Assembly: GCA_002359085.1 (NCBI GenBank)
Contig: DEQB01000092.1
Coordinates: 1-6,345 of the forward strand
DNA: 6,345 nucleotides
From: Erysipelothrix sp. UBA3377
GTDB taxonomy: Bacteria > Bacillota_I > Bacilli_A > Erysipelotrichales > Erysipelotrichaceae
Direction of reading: 5' to 3'
The position numbers and the translations under genes are program-made. The notes under the pieces were generated by a model, which was not told where the DNA came from, did no database searches, and saw only the letters and a program-made list of their open reading frames with translations. This document shows, piece after piece, positions 1 to 5,245 of this stretch. Each line of letters begins with the position of its first letter. Positions within the stretch are counted from its first letter, which is position 1.

Positions 1-647
1 GGTAGATTCTCTTTACGTTTCAGCCAATTATTCATCGCGATATGATGGTGATAACCATCCTTCGCCGTAAACAATGCATGCGCATCTTCAATCATAATTT
101 TAAAACCCAATTGATTAACATAGAATGCTTTAAAAGCATCCAAATCCATGGCTTCTAAATGTAAGTGACCCCAAATGGTATTATCATACATGGTTGAGAA
201 ACTTTCATCACTCAACATCATTAAGTCCTCAACCGGAATGCGATGTCCCGCATTTAAAAGTTGTTCACCCGATGCATCAAACATCCAGTTTAATCGATCC
301 GCATCCGCATACACTTCAATCCCATTCTCTTCAGGATCTCTAAAATAGATGGCTTTAGAGAATAAATGATCACTGACTTCCAAGAGTTTAAGGTCATGTT
401 TTATGACGTGTTTGGTGAACGTACCCAAATCTTTTTGACTTGGCAATAAAAAGGCCATATGGAAAAGACCATTATAACGACGATTTGAAAGTTCAGTAGC
501 ACCTTTAATTAAGTGCAATTCCGGATGATTTAACACCACTCTTTCATCATCTTCATAAACAACACGCATACCCATCAGATCGCGATAGAAAGCTTTCATC
601 AACTCACTATCTTTTACACGCAGTTGGAGTCTTTCAATTCGTTTCAT
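1..647 (-). CDS. Two-domain VOC family dioxygenase, CatE/YfiE-like (3' end outside window)
   Basis: My translation of the minus strand from 647 to the left edge is open for 215 codons. It contains two vicinal-oxygen-chelate modules: one from about residue 5 to 116 and a second from about 157 onward. Module 1 has the GLFHMAFLLP strand (His63) and the FRDPEENGIEVYAD strand (Glu111). Module 2 begins GHLHLEAMD (His161/His163) and carries the YHHHIAMNNW motif (residues 199-208), which closely resembles Bacillus subtilis CatE, a catechol 2,3-dioxygenase of about 285 residues. In extradiol enzymes the C-terminal module holds the His-His-Glu iron site; the expected Glu would lie beyond the window. 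The start is ATG at 647: AGGAGG at 659-654 is 6 nt away, but only 3 nt from the upstream ATG at 650. The Shine-Dalgarno overlaps the pepD stop, so the two genes are very likely co-transcribed. The substrate is not known; a generic glyoxalase-fold or ring-cleaving role is possible. Confidence 0.85.
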   Translation of the reverse strand, partial: MKRIERLQLRVKDSELMKAFYRDLMGMRVVYEDDERVVLNHPELHLIKGATELSNRRYNGLFHMAFLLPSQKDLGTFTKHVIKHDLKLLEVSDHLFSKAIYFRDPEENGIEVYADADRLNWMFDASGEQLLNAGHRIPVEDLMMLSDESFSTMYDNTIWGHLHLEAMDLDAFKAFYVNQLGFKIMIEDAHALFTAKDGYHHHIAMNNWLKRKENL

Positions 648-652
648 CATAA

Positions 653-659
653 CCCTCCT
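653..659 (-). promoter_or_regulatory. Ribosome binding site of the VOC gene, overlapping the pepD stop
   Basis: The minus strand reads AGGAGGG here, overlapping the TAG stop of pepD (660-658). Two ATG codons follow in tandem at 650 and 647. Spacing from AGGAGG is 3 nt to the first and 6 nt to the second, so the second is the likelier start. Confidence 0.75.
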
Positions 660-2079
660 AATAATGATTCAATGATGTGAGTAGTGCAACCAAGACCTCA
701 TAGGTTCTTTTGAAGGAAGCAATATCCAGTCTTTCTTTAGGTGTATGAATATCATACATGATGGGCCCCAAACCGATAATATCTAAATGGGGCATCTTAC
801 CCTTCCATATTCCCAGTTCAACACCTCCATGTGTCGCTTCTTCAACCATGGTTTGGTTTCTTAATGATTGATAGACTTCAAACAAACGGTTTCTAAACTT
901 CGATTCTTTCTCGTAGTTCCATCCAGGATACTGCGCTGAGAAATCTAAATTAAAGCCATGAATATTCGCAATACTCTCAACCAATGTCATCACATTCTCA
1001 ATCACAAATGTTTGCGTTGCCCGCAATGATACCGCGATTTCAAAAGTATCGTCCATTAGATTCGCAGTACCAATATTGGCAGATGTAATGGTTAATCCTT
1101 CAATAGCCATACTCTTTTGAAGCATGCCATAAGGCAACATAAATAAGGTTTCTACAATTGCTTTTGTATCTTCTTGAGATAAAACAGTCTTTGTTTTCTG
1201 TTCAACTACACTGAATCCAAGACCACTGTCTGATATTTCATATTGAACTAAAAGTTCACTTTCAACTTCCTTAAACCATTTTTTAAAACCTTCAATATCA
1301 TCCAACGCTATTTCAAGATCTGCTTCTCTACAGATTGCATTGATTTTCAATCCGCCTTGAATGTCCACAAGGTTAAAATCGAATAAACTTGAAGCACGTT
1401 TTAGGATAATCCCTGCTAGCTTCAAGGCGTTGGCGCGTTCAAGATGAATGTCACCCCCTGAATGCCCACCGTGAAGCCCCCTAATCTCAATTTTAATGGT
1501 GTTGGATACCTTGGATTCTTTCACTACTTTTCTAGTTAAGTGTCCACGTACACCCCCTGATGATGAGACGTAAACTGAATTTTCTCCAGAGCTATCAAGC
1601 CCCACACACAGTGCAGCATTCAAATCACTGGTATCAAAGTTCTCAGCACCGACAAGGCCCACCTCTTCTTCAACTGTAAACACACATTCAAGGGCTGGAT
1701 GTTCAATGGTTTTATCTTCTAAAAGTGCAAGCATGTAGACCACACCCACGCCATCATCAGCACCCAGTGTTGTTTCATTGGCTCTTAAAAAACCATCTTC
1801 AACGATTAATTCAAGTGGATCGGTATCGAAGTTATGGGTGCTGCCCATATTCTTTTCAGCCACCATATCCAAATGGGACTGCAGCATCACCACGGGTGCT
1901 GTTTCATAACCTGAAGTTGCGGGTTTTTTAATGAGGACGTTATTGAACGCATCTTGGCGTACTTCCAATCCCAAATCCAAACCAAATTGTTTAACATAAT
2001 CACTGATTCTTTTCTCATCAAAGGATGCGCGAGGAATATCACTGATATTTTTGAATAATTGCATAAGTCTTGAGTTCAT
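658..2079 (-). CDS. pepD: Xaa-His dipeptidase (aminoacyl-histidine dipeptidase), peptidase family M20C
   Basis: The 473-residue protein is close to the usual length of PepD (about 485 in E. coli), a cytosolic dizinc peptidase that cleaves Xaa-His dipeptides such as carnosine and other small peptides. Metal-site motifs are in the expected order: LQSHLDMVAEKN (His69, Asp71), LGADDGVGV (Asp108), the EEEVGLVGAENF segment (catalytic and metal Glu at 138-139), GLDSS (Asp162) and DIHTPKERLD (His445). The lid/dimerisation insert occupies roughly residues 180-390 and includes HGGHSGGDIHLERANA. Residues 161-177 (LDSS...SSSGGV) differ from the D-S-E...CAGG pattern I recall for classical PepD, which may mean altered specificity. 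ATG at 2079 follows a weak purine-rich site (GAGAG, about 7 nt away). A promoter lies just upstream at 2133-2105, so a leader of about 20 nt is expected. The VOC gene follows after 10 nt. Confidence 0.93.
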   Translation of the reverse strand: MNSRLMQLFKNISDIPRASFDEKRISDYVKQFGLDLGLEVRQDAFNNVLIKKPATSGYETAPVVMLQSHLDMVAEKNMGSTHNFDTDPLELIVEDGFLRANETTLGADDGVGVVYMLALLEDKTIEHPALECVFTVEEEVGLVGAENFDTSDLNAALCVGLDSSGENSVYVSSSGGVRGHLTRKVVKESKVSNTIKIEIRGLHGGHSGGDIHLERANALKLAGIILKRASSLFDFNLVDIQGGLKINAICREADLEIALDDIEGFKKWFKEVESELLVQYEISDSGLGFSVVEQKTKTVLSQEDTKAIVETLFMLPYGMLQKSMAIEGLTITSANIGTANLMDDTFEIAVSLRATQTFVIENVMTLVESIANIHGFNLDFSAQYPGWNYEKESKFRNRLFEVYQSLRNQTMVEEATHGGVELGIWKGKMPHLDIIGLGPIMYDIHTPKERLDIASFKRTYEVLVALLTSLNHY

Positions 2080-2104
2080 ATATATTCTCTCTTTCTTTTA
2101 ATAT

Positions 2105-2133
2105 ATTTTAGTAAGAATAGACTGATTTGACAA
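2105..2133 (-). promoter_or_regulatory. Sigma-A type promoter for pepD
   Basis: The minus strand has TTGTCA (2133-2128), a 17-nt spacer and TAAAAT (2110-2105), each one mismatch from consensus. Transcription would start near 2098, about 20 nt before the pepD ATG at 2079. It begins just after the U-run of the upstream terminator, so pepD is insulated from trmD-side transcription. Confidence 0.75.
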
Positions 2134-2140
2134 GTAAAGT

Positions 2141-2182
2141 AAAAAAAAATAACACTTTCATTATTATAGAGTGTTATTTTTT
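2141..2182 (-). terminator. Strong intrinsic terminator, possibly bidirectional
   Basis: Arms 2182-2170 and 2156-2144 form a perfect 13-bp stem (AAAAAATAACACT / AGTGTTATTTTTT) around a 13-nt loop. On the minus strand the stem runs into nine consecutive T (2149-2141). Read on the plus strand it also ends in six T, so it could stop transcription both ways, although no plus-strand gene lies before it here. It would end the candidate small RNA and any read-through from trmD. Confidence 0.88.
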
Positions 2183-2245
2183 CATAGGTTTCCCTATTTC
2201 TTCAACCAATCCACCTTCATCTAAGGTTCATCACGCCTTAGACAT
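2141..2245 (-). ncRNA. Candidate small RNA of about 100 nt, family not recognised
   Basis: A promoter (2278-2250) and a strong terminator (2182-2141) delimit a minus-strand transcript starting near 2245-2243 and about 100 nt long. Almost at its predicted 5' end is a hairpin, TCTAAGG (2242-2236) with CCTTAGA (2226-2220), 7 bp with a 9-nt loop. A purine-rich single strand with GAAGGTGGATTGG follows, then a small GAAA-tetraloop hairpin ATAGG/CCTAT (2197-2184), then the terminator hairpin. Reading frames inside are only a few codons long (for example an 8-codon ATG frame at 2220) and none has a properly spaced Shine-Dalgarno. I see no signature of SRP RNA, 6S RNA, RNase P RNA, tmRNA or a T-box. 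The promoter, 5' hairpin and terminator are seen directly; that it is a functional RNA is inference. It could instead be a decayed gene remnant or a tiny-peptide mRNA. Confidence 0.45.
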
Positions 2246-2249
2246 AAAT

Positions 2250-2278
2250 AGTATACCAAATATTTCACAAAGATTCAA
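2250..2278 (-). promoter_or_regulatory. Extended -10 sigma-A promoter inside the trmD-pepD interval
   Basis: TTGAAT (2278-2273), a 17-nt spacer and TATACT (2255-2250) on the minus strand, with the -10 preceded by TGG, giving the TGn extension. The start would fall near 2245-2243, just before a hairpin. No protein gene follows for 160 nt, while a terminator does, which points to an RNA product. Confidence 0.6.
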
Positions 2279-2351
2279 CTGCTATTATCAATGGCTTCTA
2301 CCTCTTATAATTTTCGATTCATATTCAAAATATTCACCTTCATATGTGTAC

Positions 2352-2416
2352 ATTGTGAATCGATGAAACCAACTACGGAATCACGCGATGATACGGCCAA
2401 CATCAAGATTCACAAT
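2352..2416. repeat. Long-stem inverted repeat / structured element of unknown function
   Basis: ATTGTGAATC (2352-2361) and its exact reverse complement GATTCACAAT (2407-2416) form a 10-bp stem. It extends by GATG (2362-2365) with CATC (2401-2404) across a 2-nt bulge (2405-2406). The 35-nt interior can form an apical hairpin from ATCA (2380-2383) with TGAT (2389-2392), flanked by two further C-G pairs (2376-2377 with 2394-2395). It lies just downstream of the trmD terminator and about 75 nt before the small-RNA promoter. It could be a read-through RNA structure, a DNA site or the termini of a tiny mobile element; I see no target-site duplication. Confidence 0.5.
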
Positions 2417-2443
2417 CCCTTATGAACTGGATCATAATTCAGT

Positions 2444-2465
2444 AAAAAAGTAGGTTTCCCTACTT
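2444..2465 (-). terminator. Intrinsic terminator of trmD, overlapping its stop codon
   Basis: AAGTAGG (2465-2459), a GAAA tetraloop and CCTACTT (2454-2448) make a perfect 7-bp stem. A T-run overlaps its foot and continues to 2444 (six T in total). The trmD stop TAG (2462-2460) lies inside the 5' arm, so the terminator is built partly from the last codons. Confidence 0.85.
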
Positions 2466-3182
2466 CTCTGCTTTTATTTCTGCTAACATTTTAATTTCTT
2501 CCTTGGTAAACTCGCGTTTCTCAAGTAAATCCGGACGTTTGTGATACGTTCTCTCTAAAGAGGTTTTTAAACGCCATTTGCGGATGTTTTCGTGGTGTCC
2601 ACTCAATAACACTTCCGGAACTTCTTGACCCTCATAGACCCTGGGTCTTGTGTAATGAGGATACTCCAATAATCCATCACTGAACGAGTCATCTTCATGG
2701 GACTCTTGGGTAATCACACCATCCAATAATCGAATAATGGCATCGCTGATTACCATGGCAGACAGTTCGCCACCCGTTAATACATAATCACCAATTGAGA
2801 TTTCCGCATCCGCATAACTTCGAATGCGCTCATCAAAGCCTTCATAATGTCCACACACTAAAACCAGGTGTTCATAATTATTCGCATAAGTGGTCGCCAT
2901 CTTTTGAGAAAAAGATGCACCTTGGGGTGTCATGAGCACAACCCATGAATTGTCTTGTCTCACATCTTGAATCGCATCTACAACGGGTTGGGCCATGAGC
3001 ACAAGTCCCGCTCCCCCACCAAATGGATAATCATCTACACGGTTATGTTTGTCTAGTGTATAGCTTCTCATGTCAATGATTTCTACTTCAACATGTTCCT
3101 TCAAGATCCCTTTTTTAATGATCGATGTATTGATAAAACCATCAAACATTTCTGGAAAGAGGGTTATAATTGAAATTTTCAA
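2460..3182 (-). CDS. trmD: tRNA (guanine-37-N1)-methyltransferase
   Basis: TrmD uses S-adenosylmethionine to methylate G37, next to the anticodon, in tRNAs with G36, preventing +1 frameshifting; it acts as a dimer in the cytosol. The 240-residue product has the normal family length. Visible motifs are FPEMF (9-13), FGGGAGLVLMAQPV (54-67), the trefoil-knot SAM-site segments CGHYEGFDERI (110-120) and IGDYVLTGGELSAM (130-143), then Arg151 and Asp165 of DSFSDGLLEYPHYTRP, which match catalytic Arg154 and Asp169 of the E. coli/Haemophilus enzymes. LSGHHENIRKWR (193-204) leads into the C-terminal tRNA-binding domain. The start is TTG at 3182, overlapping the rimM TGA stop by 4 nt (TTGA), with GGAGGG well placed inside the end of rimM. 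Terminator-like hairpins lie before rimM and at the trmD stop. The rplS gene that commonly follows trmD is absent. Confidence 0.97.
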   Translation of the reverse strand: MKISIITLFPEMFDGFINTSIIKKGILKEHVEVEIIDMRSYTLDKHNRVDDYPFGGGAGLVLMAQPVVDAIQDVRQDNSWVVLMTPQGASFSQKMATTYANNYEHLVLVCGHYEGFDERIRSYADAEISIGDYVLTGGELSAMVISDAIIRLLDGVITQESHEDDSFSDGLLEYPHYTRPRVYEGQEVPEVLLSGHHENIRKWRLKTSLERTYHKRPDLLEKREFTKEEIKMLAEIKAEK

Positions 3183-3679
3183 AACAATCCCTCCATCATT
3201 TTCACATCAATGCGTTTTGAATCTAAGTCGACATTCACAATAAAAGATTCCACAAAAGGAATTAATACATCAGTATCATTTGTTTTAATACGCAAGACTG
3301 GATGCGCAGGCATATCCATTACCTCTTTTACAGTACCAATTAGATTTTGATCAACATAAACTTCACAATGAATTAAATCAATGAAGTAATATTCATCTTG
3401 ATCTAAGTCATGCATTTCATCTTGATCAATTTGGATCAGTGCTCTGTGATAGTGTTCAACCTCCGTTAAAGAGTCAAGGCCTTCAAACTTAACCAATAAA
3501 GAACCTTGGTGTTTTCTAACGCTTTCAATTTTTCTTTGGACTTCAACGCCATTTAAATTAATGTATACCTGGTTTCCAACAGAAAAACGTTCTTCTACAA
3601 AGTCAGTTTGAATGCGTATTTTTAATTCACCTTTAAGTCCAAAAGGCTTTTGAACCGTTCCGATTGTTATTTTCTTCAT
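3179..3679 (-). CDS. rimM: Ribosome maturation factor, 16S rRNA processing protein
   Basis: RimM binds ribosomal protein uS19 and assists late assembly of the 30S head and 16S rRNA processing. The 166-residue protein has both family domains. The N-terminal beta-barrel (about 3-87) begins with ITIGTVQKPFGLKGELKI. The PRC-barrel (about 95-166) starts EYYFIDLIHCEVY and ends with the typical IPFVESFIVNVDLDSKRI and EGLF segments. ATG at 3679 has AGGAGG at 3692-3687, spaced 7 nt. The gene lies 39 nt after khpA, a gap almost filled by a hairpin plus U-run and this ribosome binding site, so its transcription probably depends on partial read-through. It overlaps trmD by 4 nt, giving translational coupling. 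Confidence 0.95.
   Translation of the reverse strand: MKKITIGTVQKPFGLKGELKIRIQTDFVEERFSVGNQVYINLNGVEVQRKIESVRKHQGSLLVKFEGLDSLTEVEHYHRALIQIDQDEMHDLDQDEYYFIDLIHCEVYVDQNLIGTVKEVMDMPAHPVLRIKTNDTDVLIPFVESFIVNVDLDSKRIDVKMMEGLF
3189..3194 (-). promoter_or_regulatory. Ribosome binding site supporting the TTG start of trmD
   Basis: GGAGGG on the minus strand lies within the final codons of rimM. GGAGG (3194-3190) is 7 nt from the TTG at 3182. No in-frame ATG is better placed, so TTG is the supported start. Confidence 0.85.
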
Positions 3680-3693
3680 ACATTAACCTCCTA

Positions 3694-3720
3694 CAAAAAA
3701 AGGATGTGTAATTACATCCT
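3694..3720 (-). terminator. Hairpin with U-run between khpA and rimM: attenuator or partial terminator
   Basis: AGGATGT (3720-3714), a 6-nt loop and ACATCCT (3707-3701) form a perfect 7-bp stem followed by six more T (3700-3695). The 5' arm overlaps two bases of the khpA TAG stop (3721-3719), so a ribosome terminating on khpA would cover the arm and may prevent folding. The rimM Shine-Dalgarno lies immediately downstream. No promoter is visible between this element and rimM, so it is more likely an expression-lowering attenuator than a full stop. Confidence 0.7.
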
Positions 3721-3967
3721 AATAACTTTCAAAATTAATTGAAATCTTTTTATCTAAAACACGAGAGCCAATGGTCATGGTTTGACGAATCGCCTGTGCC
3801 ATGACACCTTTACGTCCAATTAAACGTGCAATATCTGCATTGTCTGCATAGACATTTAAAATAATCTCGTTTTCATTTAGACTTTCTAAGCGTTGGACAT
3901 TAAGACCTTCTTTGTTTTCAACCATTGGTAAGACCAAGTCATACAGAACTTCTTCTACTTGTTTCAT
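3719..3967 (-). CDS. khpA: KH-domain RNA-binding protein KhpA (YlqC family)
   Basis: This 82-residue protein is a single KH domain. The nucleic-acid-binding GxxG loop is visible as IGRKG (residues 50-54, LIGRKGVMAQAIRQ), followed by the MTIGSRVLDKKISI segment usual in the family. KhpA pairs with KhpB/EloR (Jag) in Firmicutes; the complex binds many small RNAs and mRNAs and affects cell elongation and division in pneumococcus. Length and position between rpsP and rimM are normal for the family. The start is ATG at 3967, only 3 nt after the rpsP stop. The upstream purines (GAAGAAA) make a poor Shine-Dalgarno, so translation is probably coupled to rpsP by reinitiation. Its stop codon is part of a terminator-like hairpin. 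Confidence 0.93.
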   Translation of the reverse strand: MKQVEEVLYDLVLPMVENKEGLNVQRLESLNENEIILNVYADNADIARLIGRKGVMAQAIRQTMTIGSRVLDKKISINFESY

Positions 3968-3970
3968 AGA

Positions 3971-4243
3971 TTATTTCTTCGACTTTTCTTCGTGTAATTT
4001 TTGCATAATTCCTTGATCACTCAAAAGACTACGCACTGTATCTGATGGTTGTGCACCAACTCTTAACCATTTCATCGCCAAATCTTCGTTGATTTTAACT
4101 TCTGCAGGTTTGGTTAATGGGTTATAGTGTCCAACAATTTCAATAAAACGACCATCTCTTGGTGCGCGTGAATCCGCTGCAACAATACGGTAGTATGGGC
4201 GTTTCTTGTTTCCCATTCTTAATAATCGCAATTTTACTGCCAT
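3971..4243 (-). CDS. rpsP: 30S ribosomal protein bS16
   Basis: The 90-residue sequence is unmistakably bS16, a protein of the 30S body needed for 16S rRNA folding. It begins MAVKLRLLRMGNKKRPYYRI and continues with VAADSRAPRDGRFIEIVGHY and NPLTKP, then the AQPSDTVRSLL segment near residues 64-74. The basic C-terminus ends in EEKSKK. ATG at 4243 is preceded by AAGGAGG (4258-4252) at good spacing, and a near-consensus promoter lies 30-60 nt upstream. It is therefore first in the rpsP-khpA-rimM-trmD transcript. In many Bacillota ffh lies upstream of rpsP; here yhaM does. Confidence 0.98.
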   Translation of the reverse strand: MAVKLRLLRMGNKKRPYYRIVAADSRAPRDGRFIEIVGHYNPLTKPAEVKINEDLAMKWLRVGAQPSDTVRSLLSDQGIMQKLHEEKSKK

Positions 4244-4275
4244 GTTACGTTCCTCCTTAACTTAATTACTTGATT

Positions 4276-4303
4276 AGTATATCATATTTGAAACACGTGT
4301 CAA
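4276..4303 (-). promoter_or_regulatory. Sigma-A promoter of the rpsP-khpA-rimM-trmD operon
   Basis: A consensus TTGACA (4303-4298), 16-nt spacer and TATACT (4281-4276) lie on the minus strand between yhaM and rpsP. Transcription would begin near 4269, leaving a leader of about 25 nt with the rpsP ribosome binding site. No terminator is seen after yhaM, so read-through from upstream may add to this promoter. Confidence 0.85.
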
Positions 4304-4309
4304 GTACTT

Positions 4310-5245
4310 TTACTTAACACCTTTGGGTTTGAAGAAAGAACGATTCTCAAGCGCAAATTGTCTCAATGAGAATTCACCTTCCTCAACATCCATAAACATC
4401 TTTTCAAACATATTCATGCGTGCATCAATGTTATCGATGAAGTTTAAAAGTTCTGCTTCAATCACCATTGGCTTAACAGGTGATCCATATTCCAGTTGAC
4501 CATGATGCGATAAAACCAAGTGTCGCAATAACATCGTCTCTTCTGCTTGCTCTAAATTCAAATCTTTCGCGATATCAAAGAGACGTGCATCCATAATTGA
4601 AATGTGTCCCAAAAGTCTTCCCTGTACCGCATACTCACTCAAGACAGCTTTGGTATATTCTTCTATTTTACCCATATCATGAACCAAGACCCCTGATAAA
4701 AGTAAGTCTAGATTGATACTCTCATAGGTTTCTTTAAATTTAACGGCCAATTCAGCCATTTTAAAGACATGCGTCGCCAAGCCACCCACAAAATCGTGAT
4801 GATTGCGGGTCGCGGCTGGATATAAATAGAAATCCTCACCATAATAATCGAAACATCCCATCACAAGTTGTTTATATATAGGACTTTCAATCAAGGAAAC
4901 ATAATGATTGATTTTTGATTCTAAATAATCTCGACTGTATTGAGAACTCACCACAAAGTCTTCCAAATTATAACTTTCAGAAAAATCAATACCGTGGACA
5001 CGAACTTGAAGGTTGTTGCGATATAGTAATACATCACAATTAACTTTACCAATCTTTCCTTGAGCTACTAACTTTTCCATTGCGGGCGGTATATCCCACC
5101 ACTTACCTTCAATGGTTCCCGTATTGTCTTGAAAAACTATGGACAAGTATGGTGCACCATTTTGAGTAACCCCTTTAATATAACTTTGTATTAAAAGTGG
5201 GGTTGAAACTTGTTCTCCATTTTTAAAATCTTTAATCTGTGTCAT
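4310..5245 (-). CDS. yhaM: 3'-5' exoribonuclease YhaM (OB-fold plus HD domain)
   Basis: YhaM is a metal-dependent 3'-5' exoribonuclease of Gram-positive bacteria that trims RNA 3' ends. The protein is 311 residues from the ATG at 5245 (B. subtilis YhaM is about 314). The N-terminal OB-fold (about 10-90) contains YIKGVTQNGAPYLSIVFQD and GTIEGKWWD. The HD-type hydrolase domain (about 145-290) shows GGLATH (His159), the LVHDMGKIEEYT motif (His189-Asp190), GHISIMDARL (His214), LVLSHHGQLEYGSP (His247-248) and FIDNIDARM (Asp271). A TTG at 5251 is also in frame, but the GGAGGAG site (5259-5253) is only 1 nt from it and 7 nt from the ATG, so the ATG is preferred. The gene overlaps recX by 14 nt, implying co-transcription. 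Downstream is the rpsP promoter, with no clear terminator. Confidence 0.95.
   Translation of the reverse strand: MTQIKDFKNGEQVSTPLLIQSYIKGVTQNGAPYLSIVFQDNTGTIEGKWWDIPPAMEKLVAQGKIGKVNCDVLLYRNNLQVRVHGIDFSESYNLEDFVVSSQYSRDYLESKINHYVSLIESPIYKQLVMGCFDYYGEDFYLYPAATRNHHDFVGGLATHVFKMAELAVKFKETYESINLDLLLSGVLVHDMGKIEEYTKAVLSEYAVQGRLLGHISIMDARLFDIAKDLNLEQAEETMLLRHLVLSHHGQLEYGSPVKPMVIEAELLNFIDNIDARMNMFEKMFMDVEEGEFSLRQFALENRSFFKPKGVK

Larger units (their letters stand above)
2184..2443. other. Gene-poor interval between trmD and pepD (with 2080-2183, 380 nt in all)
   Basis: No protein gene can be supported on either strand. From the trmD side the interval holds a structured inverted-repeat element (2416-2352), an AT-rich stretch with a small ATATT/AATAT hairpin (about 2334-2322), an extended -10 promoter (2278-2250) and the body of the candidate small RNA. 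Beyond 2184 come its terminator and the pepD promoter. A plus-strand frame through 2127-2366 has no ribosome binding site and crosses the terminator and the antisense of both promoters, so I regard it as non-coding. Confidence 0.6.

Noticed and set aside
1725..1931. Plus-strand open frame of 68 codons antisense to pepD
   Set aside because: It lies wholly within the well-supported pepD gene on the other strand, has no ribosome binding site and encodes a low-quality His/Pro-rich sequence.
2160..2170. TATAAT in the loop of the terminator as a -10 box
   Set aside because: No acceptable -35 hexamer lies 16-18 nt upstream, and the pepD promoter just downstream is better formed.
2220..2242. GTGATGA in the small-RNA 5' loop resembling a C/D-box C motif
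   Set aside because: C/D box RNAs are archaeal and eukaryotic; the motif is short and no matching D box with guide geometry is present in this bacterial context.
2127..2366. Plus-strand open frame of 79 codons across the trmD-pepD interval
   Set aside because: It crosses a 13-bp terminator hairpin and the antisense of two promoters, has no Shine-Dalgarno, and its aromatic/Ser-rich product resembles nothing I know.
2184..2380. Minus-strand coding-like pieces in one frame, separated by clustered stops (ending near 2290 and near 2175)
   Set aside because: The pieces are short, lack ribosome binding sites and are interrupted by three consecutive stops and by a good promoter. A decayed gene cannot be excluded but there is no recognisable family to support it.
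2080..2443. Known structural RNA (SRP RNA, tmRNA, RNase P RNA, 6S RNA, T-box or common riboswitch) in the interval
   Set aside because: None of the conserved sequence signatures I know for these families can be found on either strand.
4310..4312. Intrinsic terminator at the end of yhaM
   Set aside because: The hairpin there lacks a U-run and overlaps the rpsP -35 box; it does not meet the usual terminator pattern.
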